Part shown: in pieces, positions 31,207 through 39,449 of the stretch
How positions within the stretch are numbered: the first letter of the stretch is position 1
Layout of the letters: every line of letters begins with the position of its first letter
Assembly (NCBI GenBank): GCA_900539145.1
Contig: UQAX01000001.1
Coordinates: forward strand, 1 to 64,000
Direction of reading: 5' to 3'
DNA length: 64,000 bases
Source: an uncultured Blautia sp.
Lineage (GTDB): Bacteria > Bacillota > Clostridia > Lachnospirales > Lachnospiraceae
Position numbers and translations under genes: made by a program
The notes under the pieces: model-generated
What the model was told of the DNA's origin: nothing
Databases searched by the model: none
The model's input: only the letters and a program-made list of their open reading frames with translations

Positions 31207-32497
31207 TTTTTCTTCCTCCGTCCTGTATTGCCTTGGCTGCTATGCCCAGAAAAGATAAAGAGCCAAAAATAACCAGCACATCATCAGCTCCCATATTCCT
31301 TAAATTTTTCTCAATGGCTGCTTCTATGCTCTTGCCTGTTTCCACAGAAGCATTCACCTTTTCTACCTGTTTTTTCAATTCCTCTGCCGACAGGGCACGA
31401 GGATTATTCGGTGTCTCCACTGTAATAATATGTTCTGCAAGAGGTGCGGTAAGCTCAATAATTTTCTTATAATCTTTATCCTGAAAAACCCCAAAAACAT
31501 AATACAGCTTCTTCCCTTTAAAATATAATTCCAAAGATTTTCTTAAAGCTTCTGCTGCATGGGGATTGTGTGCACCGTCTAAAATAATCAATGGATTTTG
31601 AGACATTACCGTAAATCTCCCAACCCATTTTGCCTCTTTCATTCCTGCATAAACCGCCTCATCGGATAAGGAAAAACCAATCCTTCGAAGCTGGTTTACT
31701 GCTTCCAAAGCCAATGCTCCGTTTTGTATCTGAAATTCTCCTGCCAGAGAAATCTCTACATTTTTCCAATTTTTATAAGAAAAGCTCTGTCGGATATACC
31801 CATAATGTACATCGCTAATTTCCTTTTCTTCCACTTCGCAAAAGCAGCTTTCCTTTTCTTGACAAACCTTTTGAAGTACCTGTCTTGCTTCTTCCTTTTG
31901 CACAGCCGTTACCACTGTGGTGTGAGGTTTAATAATACCGGCTTTTTGCATGGCGATTTCTTTTAATGTTTTTCCCAGTACATCGGTATGATCCATGCTA
32001 ATTGGCGCAATTACTTCTAATTGTGTGGTCTGAATAATATTGGTGGCATCTAAAGCGCCTCCAAGCCCTGTTTCCAGAACGACAATGTCACAGTTTTTCT
32101 CCTTAAAATATAAAAAAGCCAAGGCTGTTTCAATCTCAAAAGCAGTGGGAGTCCCTGCTTTCTTTTCCTTCATATCAGCTACCGCAGCTGCAATAGCCGT
32201 TACATGTCGTGCCAAAGCTTCTTTTTCAATAATTTCTTCATTCACCTGAATTCTCTCTCGATAAGAAAACAGTGTGGGAGAAATATATCGCCCTGTCCGA
32301 TACCCTGCTTTACACAAAATCGTGGACAGATACGCCAGCACCGTTCCCTTACCATTTGTTCCGGAAATGTGAATAAATTTCAAACTTTTCTGGGGATTAT
32401 CAAGTCTGTCTAACAGTGCTTTCATATTCTCCAAGCCAAGTACACTTCCGTATTTGGAGGTTTCATCCAAATATACTCTTGCTTCTTCGTAATTCAT
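31199..32497 (-). CDS. folC: Bifunctional folylpolyglutamate/dihydrofolate synthase
   Basis: A 432-residue Mur-ligase-type enzyme that adds glutamate to dihydropteroate or folates. The P-loop is SGTNGKGTVLAYL (about 44-56), the central ATPase motif VLETGLGGALDATN (about 145-158) and the C-terminal domain has DGAHNPHAAEALR. AGGAG lies five bases before the ATG. It is the first gene of the minus-strand folate operon, transcribed away from pabA across a 247-base intergenic region. Confidence 0.96.
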   Translation of the reverse strand: MNYEEARVYLDETSKYGSVLGLENMKALLDRLDNPQKSLKFIHISGTNGKGTVLAYLSTILCKAGYRTGRYISPTLFSYRERIQVNEEIIEKEALARHVTAIAAAVADMKEKKAGTPTAFEIETALAFLYFKEKNCDIVVLETGLGGALDATNIIQTTQLEVIAPISMDHTDVLGKTLKEIAMQKAGIIKPHTTVVTAVQKEEARQVLQKVCQEKESCFCEVEEKEISDVHYGYIRQSFSYKNWKNVEISLAGEFQIQNGALALEAVNQLRRIGFSLSDEAVYAGMKEAKWVGRFTVMSQNPLIILDGAHNPHAAEALRKSLELYFKGKKLYYVFGVFQDKDYKKIIELTAPLAEHIITVETPNNPRALSAEELKKQVEKVNASVETGKSIEAAIEKNLRNMGADDVLVIFGSLSFLGIAAKAIQDGGRKNG

Positions 32498-32605
32498 GTC
32501 TGCTCCTATCTGAGATATTCTCTTTTTTACGACTCATTATAGACCTCTTTCACAGCAATCTCAACATTTTTTTCAAATTTATGGTCTTTTTGCCATGAAA
32601 ACAAA

Positions 32606-32634
32606 TAGACAGTCAGAAAAAACCATGCTACAAT
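32606..32634 (+). promoter_or_regulatory. Promoter of the pabABC operon
   Basis: TAGACA (32606-32611) and TACAAT (32629-32634) are spaced by exactly 17 bases, one mismatch each from sigma-A consensus. Transcription should begin near 32641, giving a leader of about 100 bases before pabA. Confidence 0.7.
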
Positions 32635-32656
32635 AAGAAAAATAAAAATATCAGGT

Positions 32657-32734
32657 GTGCCCATTTATGGAAGACTGCCAAAAGAGGTTCTGAAAACGAG
32701 CCTGTTTTTGGTGGTCTTTTTTTGTACCCTGTAA
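32657..32734 (+). other. Possible leader peptide overlapping the pabA leader hairpin
   Basis: A GTG at 32657 opens a 25-codon frame (MPIYGRLPKEVLKTSLFLVVF in part) ending TAA at 32732-32734, ten bases before the pabA start. A second, out-of-frame ATG at 32667 gives an eight-codon peptide stopping inside the hairpin loop. The ribosome binding sites are weak. Either could couple translation to hairpin folding; coding is unproven. Confidence 0.3.
32673..32723 (+). terminator. Terminator-like hairpin in the pabA leader
   Basis: GACTGCCAAAA (32673-32683) pairs with TTTTGGTGGTC (32706-32716) through eleven positions including two G-U pairs, extended by AGG/CCT, and is followed by seven T residues (32717-32723). 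It lies between the promoter and the pabA ribosome binding site, so it must be read through or opened for expression. It could be an attenuator or the end of a short RNA. Confidence 0.65.
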
Positions 32735-32744
32735 GGAGGAAACC

Positions 32745-33356
32745 ATGTATTTAATGATTGATAATTATGACTCTTTTGTCTACAATCTGGCATGTTATCT
32801 GGAAGAATGTGGAGAAAAGGTTTTGTTAATACGAAACGATAAAATCACCCTATCCGAAATAGAAAAGCTGTTAGAGGACAACTGTTTAGAAGGACTGATT
32901 TTATCTCCCGGTCCTAAAAGTCCCAAAGACTGTGGGAATTGTAAAGAAATTTTAAAAAAAAACGCAGGAAAAATTCCTGTTTTAGGCGTTTGTCTGGGGC
33001 ATCAGATTATTGGAGAAGTCTTCGGCGCATCCATACAAAAAGGTGCAAAACCCATGCACGGGAAAGTTACAGAAATACGCAATAATCAGACAGGACTTTT
33101 TAAAGGTCTTCCCAAAACTTATCCGGTAACCCGCTACCACTCTCTTATTGTTTCCGGTTATGACTTTCCGAAGTGTCTGAAAATCGATGCCCTCTCTGAA
33201 GACGGCGTAATTATGGCGCTTCATCATAAGGATTTTCCTATTTACGGGGTACAGTTTCATCCCGAAGCAGTCCTTACCGAATACGGTCATGAATTGCTGA
33301 AGAACTTCACAAAAATATGTAAGAAATGGAGAGAAAACAATGACTACAAAAATTAA
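32745..33356 (+). CDS. pabA: Aminodeoxychorismate/anthranilate synthase glutaminase subunit
   Basis: A 203-residue class I glutamine amidotransferase that supplies ammonia to PabB. MIDNYDSFVYNL opens the domain; the triad is C in VLGVCLGHQIIGEVFGA (split as GVCLGHQ, about residue 84) and H/E in VQFHPEAVLTEYG. AAGGAGG precedes the ATG. It overlaps pabB by 17 bases. Since no trp genes are nearby and pabC follows, it serves p-aminobenzoate synthesis here, although such subunits can be shared with anthranilate synthase. Confidence 0.93.
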   Translation: MYLMIDNYDSFVYNLACYLEECGEKVLLIRNDKITLSEIEKLLEDNCLEGLILSPGPKSPKDCGNCKEILKKNAGKIPVLGVCLGHQIIGEVFGASIQKGAKPMHGKVTEIRNNQTGLFKGLPKTYPVTRYHSLIVSGYDFPKCLKIDALSEDGVIMALHHKDFPIYGVQFHPEAVLTEYGHELLKNFTKICKKWRENNDYKN

Positions 33357-34698
33357 AAAACTGGATTTTTATCAACGGGCAGAAGACATTTTCGAAAAAT
33401 ATAAAGACGAAAATATGGCAATTTTTTTAGACTCCTCTTTAGAAAATACCATGGGACAATACTCCATTATCGGTCTCAATCCCTATCTTATTTTAAAAGA
33501 ATGCGACGGCATTTTCTATGAAAATGATGTCCCCCAAGACAGGACTTTTGAGCAGGGTATGCAGGAATATCTTGAAAGATACAAAGAAGAAAATCCTACA
33601 AAGCTTCCACTTATTGCCGGTGCACTGGGATATTTTTCCTATGATTATGGACGAAAATTCGAACAGATTTCCAGCCGTCATCCCAAAAAACTTTCTGTCC
33701 CCGATGCACTGTTTGTCTTCTATGATATTCTGATTATTGATGATAAAACAGAAAAAAATCTCTACATTACCGCAAGGGGAGAAACCCAAAATCAGGAGGA
33801 AACAATCTCTGCTTTGGAACAGGAAATCAAAGAATGTTCTGCTTATCAAAGACCGGAAAAACATTCCGCTCTTGCCCCGTTTACACCCAATTTTACAAAA
33901 GAAGATTATAAAAATGCCATTGACAAAATGATTTCTTACATCATAGAAGGGGATATTTATATTGCCAATATGACGCAGCAGCTTACCATAGAAAGCCAAA
34001 AATCTCCTTATGAGGTATACCGTTATCTGCGTACTTATAACCCTTCCCCTTTTGGTGGATTTTTCCAATGCAACATGTTTCAGGTTGTGTGTGCTTCACC
34101 GGAACGTTTTTTGAAAGTGAAAGACCGCTGTATTGAAACACGCCCCATTAAAGGCACAAGAAAACGGGGAGAAACTCCTGTGGAAGATAAAATATTGAAG
34201 GAAGAACTGAAAAACTCCTCCAAAGACCGCAGTGAGCTTTTAATGATTGTGGATTTGGAAAGAAATGACTTAAACCATGTCTGTGAACCGGGAAGTGTAA
34301 AAGTAACCGAGCATTTTGCAGTAGAAACTTATTCCACCGTTTTTCACTTAGTCACCACTATCATAGGCAGATTAAAAGAGAAGCTTCCTACCTCTGATTT
34401 AATCAAAGCCGCTTTTCCCGGAGGCTCGATTACCGGAGCGCCGAAAATACGTGCTATGGAAATCATTGACGAATTAGAGCATGACAGGCGTAATCTGTAT
34501 ACCGGCTCTATGGGATATTTCTCCTTTGACGGAAATTGCGATTTTAACATTATTATCCGCACGGCTGTTCATCAAAATAGCCAATATCATTTGGGTGTTG
34601 GCGGTGGAATTACCTGTGAGTCTGATTTAGAATTTGAATACGAAGAAACACTGCAAAAAGCAAAAGCTCTTTTGGAAGCTTTATGGGAGGAAAAATAA
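33340..34698 (+). CDS. pabB: Aminodeoxychorismate synthase component I
   Basis: A 452-residue chorismate-binding enzyme that aminates chorismate to 4-amino-4-deoxychorismate. The N-terminal domain (1-170) forms the regulatory fold, and the C-terminal chorismate domain has RPIKGTRKRGETP, MIVDLERNDLN and GGSITGAPKIRAMEIIDELE (in part), the standard signature block. The lysine in the PIKGT segment separates PabB from anthranilate synthases. It is fused translationally to pabA (17-base overlap) and its TAA shares a base with the pabC ATG. Confidence 0.93.
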   Translation: MTTKIKKLDFYQRAEDIFEKYKDENMAIFLDSSLENTMGQYSIIGLNPYLILKECDGIFYENDVPQDRTFEQGMQEYLERYKEENPTKLPLIAGALGYFSYDYGRKFEQISSRHPKKLSVPDALFVFYDILIIDDKTEKNLYITARGETQNQEETISALEQEIKECSAYQRPEKHSALAPFTPNFTKEDYKNAIDKMISYIIEGDIYIANMTQQLTIESQKSPYEVYRYLRTYNPSPFGGFFQCNMFQVVCASPERFLKVKDRCIETRPIKGTRKRGETPVEDKILKEELKNSSKDRSELLMIVDLERNDLNHVCEPGSVKVTEHFAVETYSTVFHLVTTIIGRLKEKLPTSDLIKAAFPGGSITGAPKIRAMEIIDELEHDRRNLYTGSMGYFSFDGNCDFNIIIRTAVHQNSQYHLGVGGGITCESDLEFEYEETLQKAKALLEALWEEK

Positions 34699-35435
34699 TG
34701 TTTATACCGGATGAAGGATATTATTTTGGATTAGGCGCATTTGAGACTATCGCCGTTGAAAACGGAGTTCCACAATTTTTGCCACAGCATTATAAACGAC
34801 TGAAAGCAGCCTTAAAGTTTTTAAGCTTAGACACTGATTTTTCTGAAATAGAAGAAAAAGCAAGACTGGCTCTTACCCAAAAAGAAATGCAGGAGGGAAG
34901 AAAAGTATTAAAAATTACAGTCTCAAAAGAAAACATATTCATCACCACACGGGCAAATACGTATCAAAAGGAAGATTACGAAAAAGGCTTTTTCACTGCC
35001 ATTTCCAACGTAAGAAGAAATGAAACCTCGCCTTTTACTTACCATAAAACTTTAAATTACGGAGATTGTATTATGGAAAAACGCCATGCAAAGGAAATGG
35101 GTATTCAAGAACCTATTTTTCTAAACACAAGGGGAGAAATTGCAGAAGGCGCTACCACCAACGTCTTTTTTGTAAAAGATGGACAAATTATAGCGCCTCC
35201 CCTGTGTTGTGGGATGCTCCCCGGTATTATAAGAGAATACCTTTATGATGCCTATACCATAGAAGAACAAATCATTCTGCCGGAAGACATCGGAGAGTTT
35301 GACGAAATGTTTCTCACAAATTCTCTTTTAGGTATTATGCCTGTTGCCAGACTTGGAAGCCACACCTTTTCCGATATGAGCGCCGGAAGAAAATTGTTGC
35401 GGGAATTATCGAATTCCCAGTGCGGCTTTTGCTAA
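34698..35435 (+). CDS. pabC: Aminodeoxychorismate lyase (class IV aminotransferase)
   Basis: A 245-residue PLP enzyme releasing pyruvate from aminodeoxychorismate to give p-aminobenzoate. YYFGLGAFETIAVENG is the usual N-terminus, the PLP lysine lies in FTYHKTLNYGD, and EGATTNVFFVKDGQI is the cofactor phosphate segment. The ATG at 34698 overlaps the pabB stop by one base, with GGGAGGA seven bases upstream. The last 30 bases overlap the convergent RNase H gene. Branched-chain aminotransferase-like activity is less likely given its context. Confidence 0.9.
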   Translation: MFIPDEGYYFGLGAFETIAVENGVPQFLPQHYKRLKAALKFLSLDTDFSEIEEKARLALTQKEMQEGRKVLKITVSKENIFITTRANTYQKEDYEKGFFTAISNVRRNETSPFTYHKTLNYGDCIMEKRHAKEMGIQEPIFLNTRGEIAEGATTNVFFVKDGQIIAPPLCCGMLPGIIREYLYDAYTIEEQIILPEDIGEFDEMFLTNSLLGIMPVARLGSHTFSDMSAGRKLLRELSNSQCGFC

Positions 35436-36005
35436 ACCATCTACTGCTTCGTTTAGCTCTACTCCGCTGTGCCCTTTGACTTTATGAAAAACCACCTGTA
35501 CATTTTGCAGATTATCATAAAAAGCTTTATAACGAATAGTTCCCGACTTATTCCGTTTCCAGTCGCCCGTCGCCCATGACTCAATTCCCTGATAGTCATA
35601 ATACAGATGTAATTTGGAAATGTGGTTCTTCTCACAATATTCCATGGCAGCCATTGCACCCTCCAATTCCCCTGCCACATTTCTCATACTCACATCTTCT
35701 GTATTGTAAAAAGCTTTACTAAGCTCTGTTCTCTGTCCCTGATAAAGGAGGATGCAGCCATAAGAATATGCCTTTTGTGCTGCATCAAAGCTTCCGTCCA
35801 CATAAGCAATACAAGCATCTTCTTCTGTTTCTGCCGGATTTTCTCCTTGAGAGCCATTGCCTAAATATGCCTCCGCTTCCGCTTTTGTGGCAAAGCTTTT
35901 AAACTGCGCTCCCGAATAGCCGTCAACATTTGCCTTACATTCTGCCCAAGTAGAAAAAGTTCCTGTTTTCTTTCCTTTTTTTACTGCATATACTTTTTTT
36001 GCCAT
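35406..36005 (-). CDS. Ribonuclease H with N-terminal viroplasmin domain
   Basis: A 199-residue RNase HI-like enzyme that degrades RNA in RNA-DNA hybrids. Residues 1-48 are a caulimovirus viroplasmin/RNase H hybrid-binding domain (KVYAVKKGKKTGTFSTW, AQFKSFATKAEAEAYL). The catalytic acidic residues are D in CIAYVDGSFD, E in NVAGELEGAMAAM, D in LYYDYQGIESW and D in NEAVDGLAKAA. The 3' end overlaps pabC by 30 bases in convergent orientation. Confidence 0.93.
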   Translation of the reverse strand: MAKKVYAVKKGKKTGTFSTWAECKANVDGYSGAQFKSFATKAEAEAYLGNGSQGENPAETEEDACIAYVDGSFDAAQKAYSYGCILLYQGQRTELSKAFYNTEDVSMRNVAGELEGAMAAMEYCEKNHISKLHLYYDYQGIESWATGDWKRNKSGTIRYKAFYDNLQNVQVVFHKVKGHSGVELNEAVDGLAKAALGIR

Positions 36006-36022
36006 AAATTCTCCAAATCCTT

Positions 36023-36820
36023 CTAAGGTCTGAAACCTTCAAATATAAAATGATCAAAATATTTTTCTGCTGCTTTTAACTGTTCTTTGCTTTTAATCGT
36101 CCACGCATAGGCAGGGCATCGGAAAAGATTTCGGCAAATCCACAGAGAAATCCCCTTTCTGCCTTTCCAATCATAAGCAATAAAATCCGGTTTCGTCAAA
36201 AAATTCAACAGCAGATGTCGCATAATATAGTATTGAGGATGATGCCAGCCTTCCTCCTTCTGGTAATTCATGGAAAGCTGTCCTCTGCAAATCCACGGTC
36301 TGTTTTTCTTATACCAGAGCAAAACCTGCGGATGGAAGGACTCAATACAATATTCCCCTTCATAGTTCTGCAGGATTTCATCTGCCTTTTCACAAATTTT
36401 GCTTCCGTCTTTATATTTTAATTCTACAATTAAAGGCACTTTTCCCTCTACCAGCTTCAATACATCTGTAAACAGAGGAATTCTTTCCTTTGAGAAAAAC
36501 ACAGGATACTGACACAGCTCCTCATAAGTACATTCGTCTACCTCTTTATCAATTCCACAGTTTCTCCGCAAATGAAAGTCGTGAGTAACTACCACCTGTC
36601 CGTCTGTTGTAAGCTGCACATCCAGTTCAATTCCATATCCTGCTTTTACTGCTCTTTCAAAAGCAGCCATGGTATTTTCCGGAGCATTTCCTGCATTATA
36701 ATGCAGACCTCTGTGAGCATAATAAACTTTTTTCACCTGCTTTGGTCTCTTGCACATCCTTGGCATTACAAGTCCCAAATAAGATGCGCCGGTAATTGCT
36801 GCTGCTGTTTTCATCTTCAT
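36023..36820 (-). CDS. Glycerophosphodiester phosphodiesterase
   Basis: A 265-residue GDPD-family enzyme that hydrolyses glycerophosphodiesters to glycerol-3-phosphate and an alcohol. AHRGLHYNAGNAPENTMAAF (about 35-54) has the catalytic histidine and glutamate, GIELDVQLTTDGQVVVTHDF the metal ligands and second histidine. A hydrophobic, basic N-terminus without clear cleavage site may tether it to the membrane. It lies 3 bases after the MFS transporter, so the two probably share a transcript. Confidence 0.93.
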   Translation of the reverse strand: MKMKTAAAITGASYLGLVMPRMCKRPKQVKKVYYAHRGLHYNAGNAPENTMAAFERAVKAGYGIELDVQLTTDGQVVVTHDFHLRRNCGIDKEVDECTYEELCQYPVFFSKERIPLFTDVLKLVEGKVPLIVELKYKDGSKICEKADEILQNYEGEYCIESFHPQVLLWYKKNRPWICRGQLSMNYQKEEGWHHPQYYIMRHLLLNFLTKPDFIAYDWKGRKGISLWICRNLFRCPAYAWTIKSKEQLKAAEKYFDHFIFEGFRP

Positions 36821-36823
36821 ACT

Positions 36824-38110
36824 CTAATCCTCCACATCAAAATGTTCCCATACCTTTTTCTTTTCCTGCGGCTTGCTGTCACCATGCTTTACCATAGACA
36901 TGGTAATCATTGCCAAAACCGTGAAGACACAGGCATAAGGGAATAATACACGATAAGAAATATGCTGCATAAAAAATCCTGAAAAAATCGGTGTAAAAAT
37001 CTGCGCTGCCATAGAAAATGTATAATACACCCCTGTATATTTTCCCACATCTCCCAGAGAACAGATTTCCACTACCATAGGCAGGGAATTTACACTGATT
37101 GCTGCCCACCCGATACCGATTAACACAAATCCGATATTGATTGCCGGATGATATGTCGGGAAAAATGCAGCGGACAGATAGCTGATAAGCAGAAGTACAA
37201 GACCTCCCTGTATACATTTCTTTCTTCCGAATTTTTCAGAAATCATTCCAATGGGAATATAGCTGAAAATTGCAGCTACCGTAGCAACCATTAAACAGTC
37301 TGCAAATCCGCCGCCTTCCAGTCCCCATACCTTTACCGCATAGCGGGAAAAAGCCGTAGTCACTGCATTATAAGCCGCAAACCAGAAGAAAATCGAAAGC
37401 AAAATCATATACAGACTTTTCTTCACAGGCTTTGGCAGCTCTTTTGTATTTTGCGTTATTGTTTCTCCTGCAAGTTCTTCTTCTTGAATTTCTTCTTTTT
37501 CAATTTCTGCCGCAATTTTCTTTTCCTTTACCGTAAGCACCAGTAAAATCACGGCAGCAGCCATCAGAAACGCCACTCCTGCAAAAACAGCTGTATAATC
37601 CGGTCTCTTTCCTCCTTTTACCAGAAAGCGGATAAGAAGAAGGGTATAGACGCCTCCAATCGCTCCCATCAGATTTATTACGGCATTTGCCTTGCTTCGC
37701 AATGGCTTCGGTGTTAAATCCGGCATCAGCGCCACTGCCGGAGAACGGTAAAATCCCATTGCTACAAGCAAAACAGCCAGACATGCCACAAACATAACAA
37801 AATTCTGATTTTTATCTGCAAACGGCAGCATCATTAAAAATACCACTGCCACGACTGTTCCGACTATAATAAAAGGGGTTCTTTTACCCAATCTTGTATT
37901 TGCCTTATCCGACAAGGTTCCGAAAAACGGGAGCAGAAAAACTGCCAGAATGTTGTCGGCCGCCATAATCGCTCCTGTAAAGGTTTCATTCAAATGAAAG
38001 GTATTTTGCAAAATCAATGGAATGATATTATCGTACATCTGCCAAAAGGCACAGATAGACAAAAATGCAAGCCCAATAAAAAAGGTTCTCCTGTAATTCA
38101 GTTTCTCCAT
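36824..38110 (-). CDS. MFS transporter (SLC45-like sugar transporter type)
   Basis: A 428-residue, twelve-helix transporter. FIGLAFLSICAFWQMYDN opens it; the MFS cytoplasmic loop is seen as GTLSDKANTRLGKRTPFI (about 64-81), and a second RxGRR-like loop is SEKFGRKKCIQGG. The GKRTPFI-type loop is characteristic of the glycoside-pentoside-hexuronide/SLC45 branch, so a sugar or glycoside is the likely cargo. A long acidic loop (about 205-230) separates the halves. The start at 38110 has GGAGGA five bases upstream. Confidence 0.88.
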   Translation of the reverse strand: MEKLNYRRTFFIGLAFLSICAFWQMYDNIIPLILQNTFHLNETFTGAIMAADNILAVFLLPFFGTLSDKANTRLGKRTPFIIVGTVVAVVFLMMLPFADKNQNFVMFVACLAVLLVAMGFYRSPAVALMPDLTPKPLRSKANAVINLMGAIGGVYTLLLIRFLVKGGKRPDYTAVFAGVAFLMAAAVILLVLTVKEKKIAAEIEKEEIQEEELAGETITQNTKELPKPVKKSLYMILLSIFFWFAAYNAVTTAFSRYAVKVWGLEGGGFADCLMVATVAAIFSYIPIGMISEKFGRKKCIQGGLVLLLISYLSAAFFPTYHPAINIGFVLIGIGWAAISVNSLPMVVEICSLGDVGKYTGVYYTFSMAAQIFTPIFSGFFMQHISYRVLFPYACVFTVLAMITMSMVKHGDSKPQEKKKVWEHFDVED

Positions 38111-38185
38111 TTTCTTCCTCCTCAAGTCAGGCTCAGCCTGTTTCTAAAATCATTTTATCACAAACAGAAATAATACTCAAATAAA

Positions 38186-38234
38186 ACAGGAGCCGTTACA
38201 TGAAACAGCTCACGTTTCATATAATGGCTCCTGT
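38186..38234 (-). terminator. Terminator of the ldh-malic enzyme operon
   Basis: ACAGGAGCC/GGCTCCTGT outer arms and ATGAAAC/GTTTCAT inner arms make a strong two-part stem starting 25 bases after the malic enzyme stop; on the minus strand TTTTATTT follows. Confidence 0.8.
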
Positions 38235-38258
38235 CCAGTTTTACTGTGAAATTAAAAA

Positions 38259-39431
38259 TTAAATTCTGGCTACGCCTGTTTTTCTTGCTGCTTCTGCTAC
38301 TGCTTTTGCTACTGCCGGCGCTACACGTTCGTCAAACGGATTTGGAATGATGTAATCCGGATTTAATTTATCTTCTTCAATTAAGTTTGCAATGGCATAA
38401 GCTGCTGCAACCTTCATTTCATCATTGATATCTTTTGCACGAACGTCTAATGCTCCACGGAAAATTCCCGGGAATGCCAAAACATTGTTAATCTGATTTG
38501 GGAAATCGCTTCTTCCTGTACCTACTACGGCTGCTCCTGCATTTTTTGCCAGTTCCGGCATAATTTCAGGAATTGGGTTTGCCATTGGGAAAAGAATTGG
38601 TTTTTCAGCCATGTTCTTCACCATTTCTTCTGTAACTGTACCCGGTGCGGAAACACCGATAAATACGTCTGCACCTTTTAATACTTCTTCTAAAGTACCT
38701 TTTTCCATGTTCTGGTTGCAGATTTCAGCCATTTCCATTTTTTCTGCATTTAAGTTTTCTCTGCCTTTGTAGATAGCGCCCTGACGGTCACACATTACTA
38801 CATTTTTCAGTCCCAGGCTTACTAAAAGTTTGATGATAGCAATACCTGCCGCACCTGCTCCGGAAGTAACTACCTTAATATCTTCCAGATTTTTTCCTAC
38901 CAATTTTAATGCGTTGATTAAAGCTGCTGCTGTAACAACAGCTGTACCGTGCTGGTCATCATGGAAAATCGGAATATCACAGCACTCTTTTAATTTTCTT
39001 TCGATTTCAAAGCATCTTGGAGCAGAGATATCTTCTAAGTTTACTCCTCCAAAGCTTCCTGCCAATAAGCTGACTGTTTTTACAATATCGTCTACATCTT
39101 TGGAGCGTACGCACAATGGAAATGCGTCTACGTCTGCAAAGGTTTTAAATAATGCACATTTTCCTTCCATTACCGGCATACCTGCTTCCGGTCCGATATC
39201 CCCAAGGCCAAGAACAGCAGTTCCGTCTGTTACTACGGCTACCATGTTTCCACGGCGTGTATATTTATAAGACAAATCTACATCTTCTGAAATTTTCAGA
39301 CATGGTTCAGCAACTCCCGGTGTATAAGCAACTGCCAATTCTTCCGGTGTCTGAATTTTTGCTCTGCTGATAACCTCGATTTTTCCCTTCCAGTCTTCAT
39401 GCTGTTTTAATGCAAATTCTTTTTTGTCCAT
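38259..39431 (-). CDS. Malic enzyme (NAD(P)-dependent malate dehydrogenase, decarboxylating)
   Basis: A 390-residue short-form malic enzyme converting malate to pyruvate and CO2. YTPGVAEPCLKI and YTRRGNMVAVVTDGTAVLGLGDIG (in part) form the substrate region with the catalytic tyrosine and lysine; ICDIPIFHDDQHGTAVVT-type metal ligands are seen as FHDDQHGTAVV. The Rossmann loop is VTSGAGAAGIAIIKLL. I start at ATG 39431, nine bases after AAGGAG; ATG 39437 is possible. It follows ldh by 18 bases, so malate and lactate metabolism are co-expressed. Confidence 0.94.
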   Translation of the reverse strand: MDKKEFALKQHEDWKGKIEVISRAKIQTPEELAVAYTPGVAEPCLKISEDVDLSYKYTRRGNMVAVVTDGTAVLGLGDIGPEAGMPVMEGKCALFKTFADVDAFPLCVRSKDVDDIVKTVSLLAGSFGGVNLEDISAPRCFEIERKLKECCDIPIFHDDQHGTAVVTAAALINALKLVGKNLEDIKVVTSGAGAAGIAIIKLLVSLGLKNVVMCDRQGAIYKGRENLNAEKMEMAEICNQNMEKGTLEEVLKGADVFIGVSAPGTVTEEMVKNMAEKPILFPMANPIPEIMPELAKNAGAAVVGTGRSDFPNQINNVLAFPGIFRGALDVRAKDINDEMKVAAAYAIANLIEEDKLNPDYIIPNPFDERVAPAVAKAVAEAARKTGVARI

Positions 39432-39449
39432 TGTCATAATCTCCTTTTT

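Noticed and set aside
32606..32744. Tetrahydrofolate riboswitch ahead of pabA
   Set aside because: The leader of about 100 bases is dominated by one terminator hairpin and I could not find the conserved THF-aptamer segments.
33493..34068. 191-residue minus-strand open frame across pabB
   Set aside because: It lies wholly antisense to the well-supported pabB coding sequence, lacks a ribosome binding site and shows no family-like motif.
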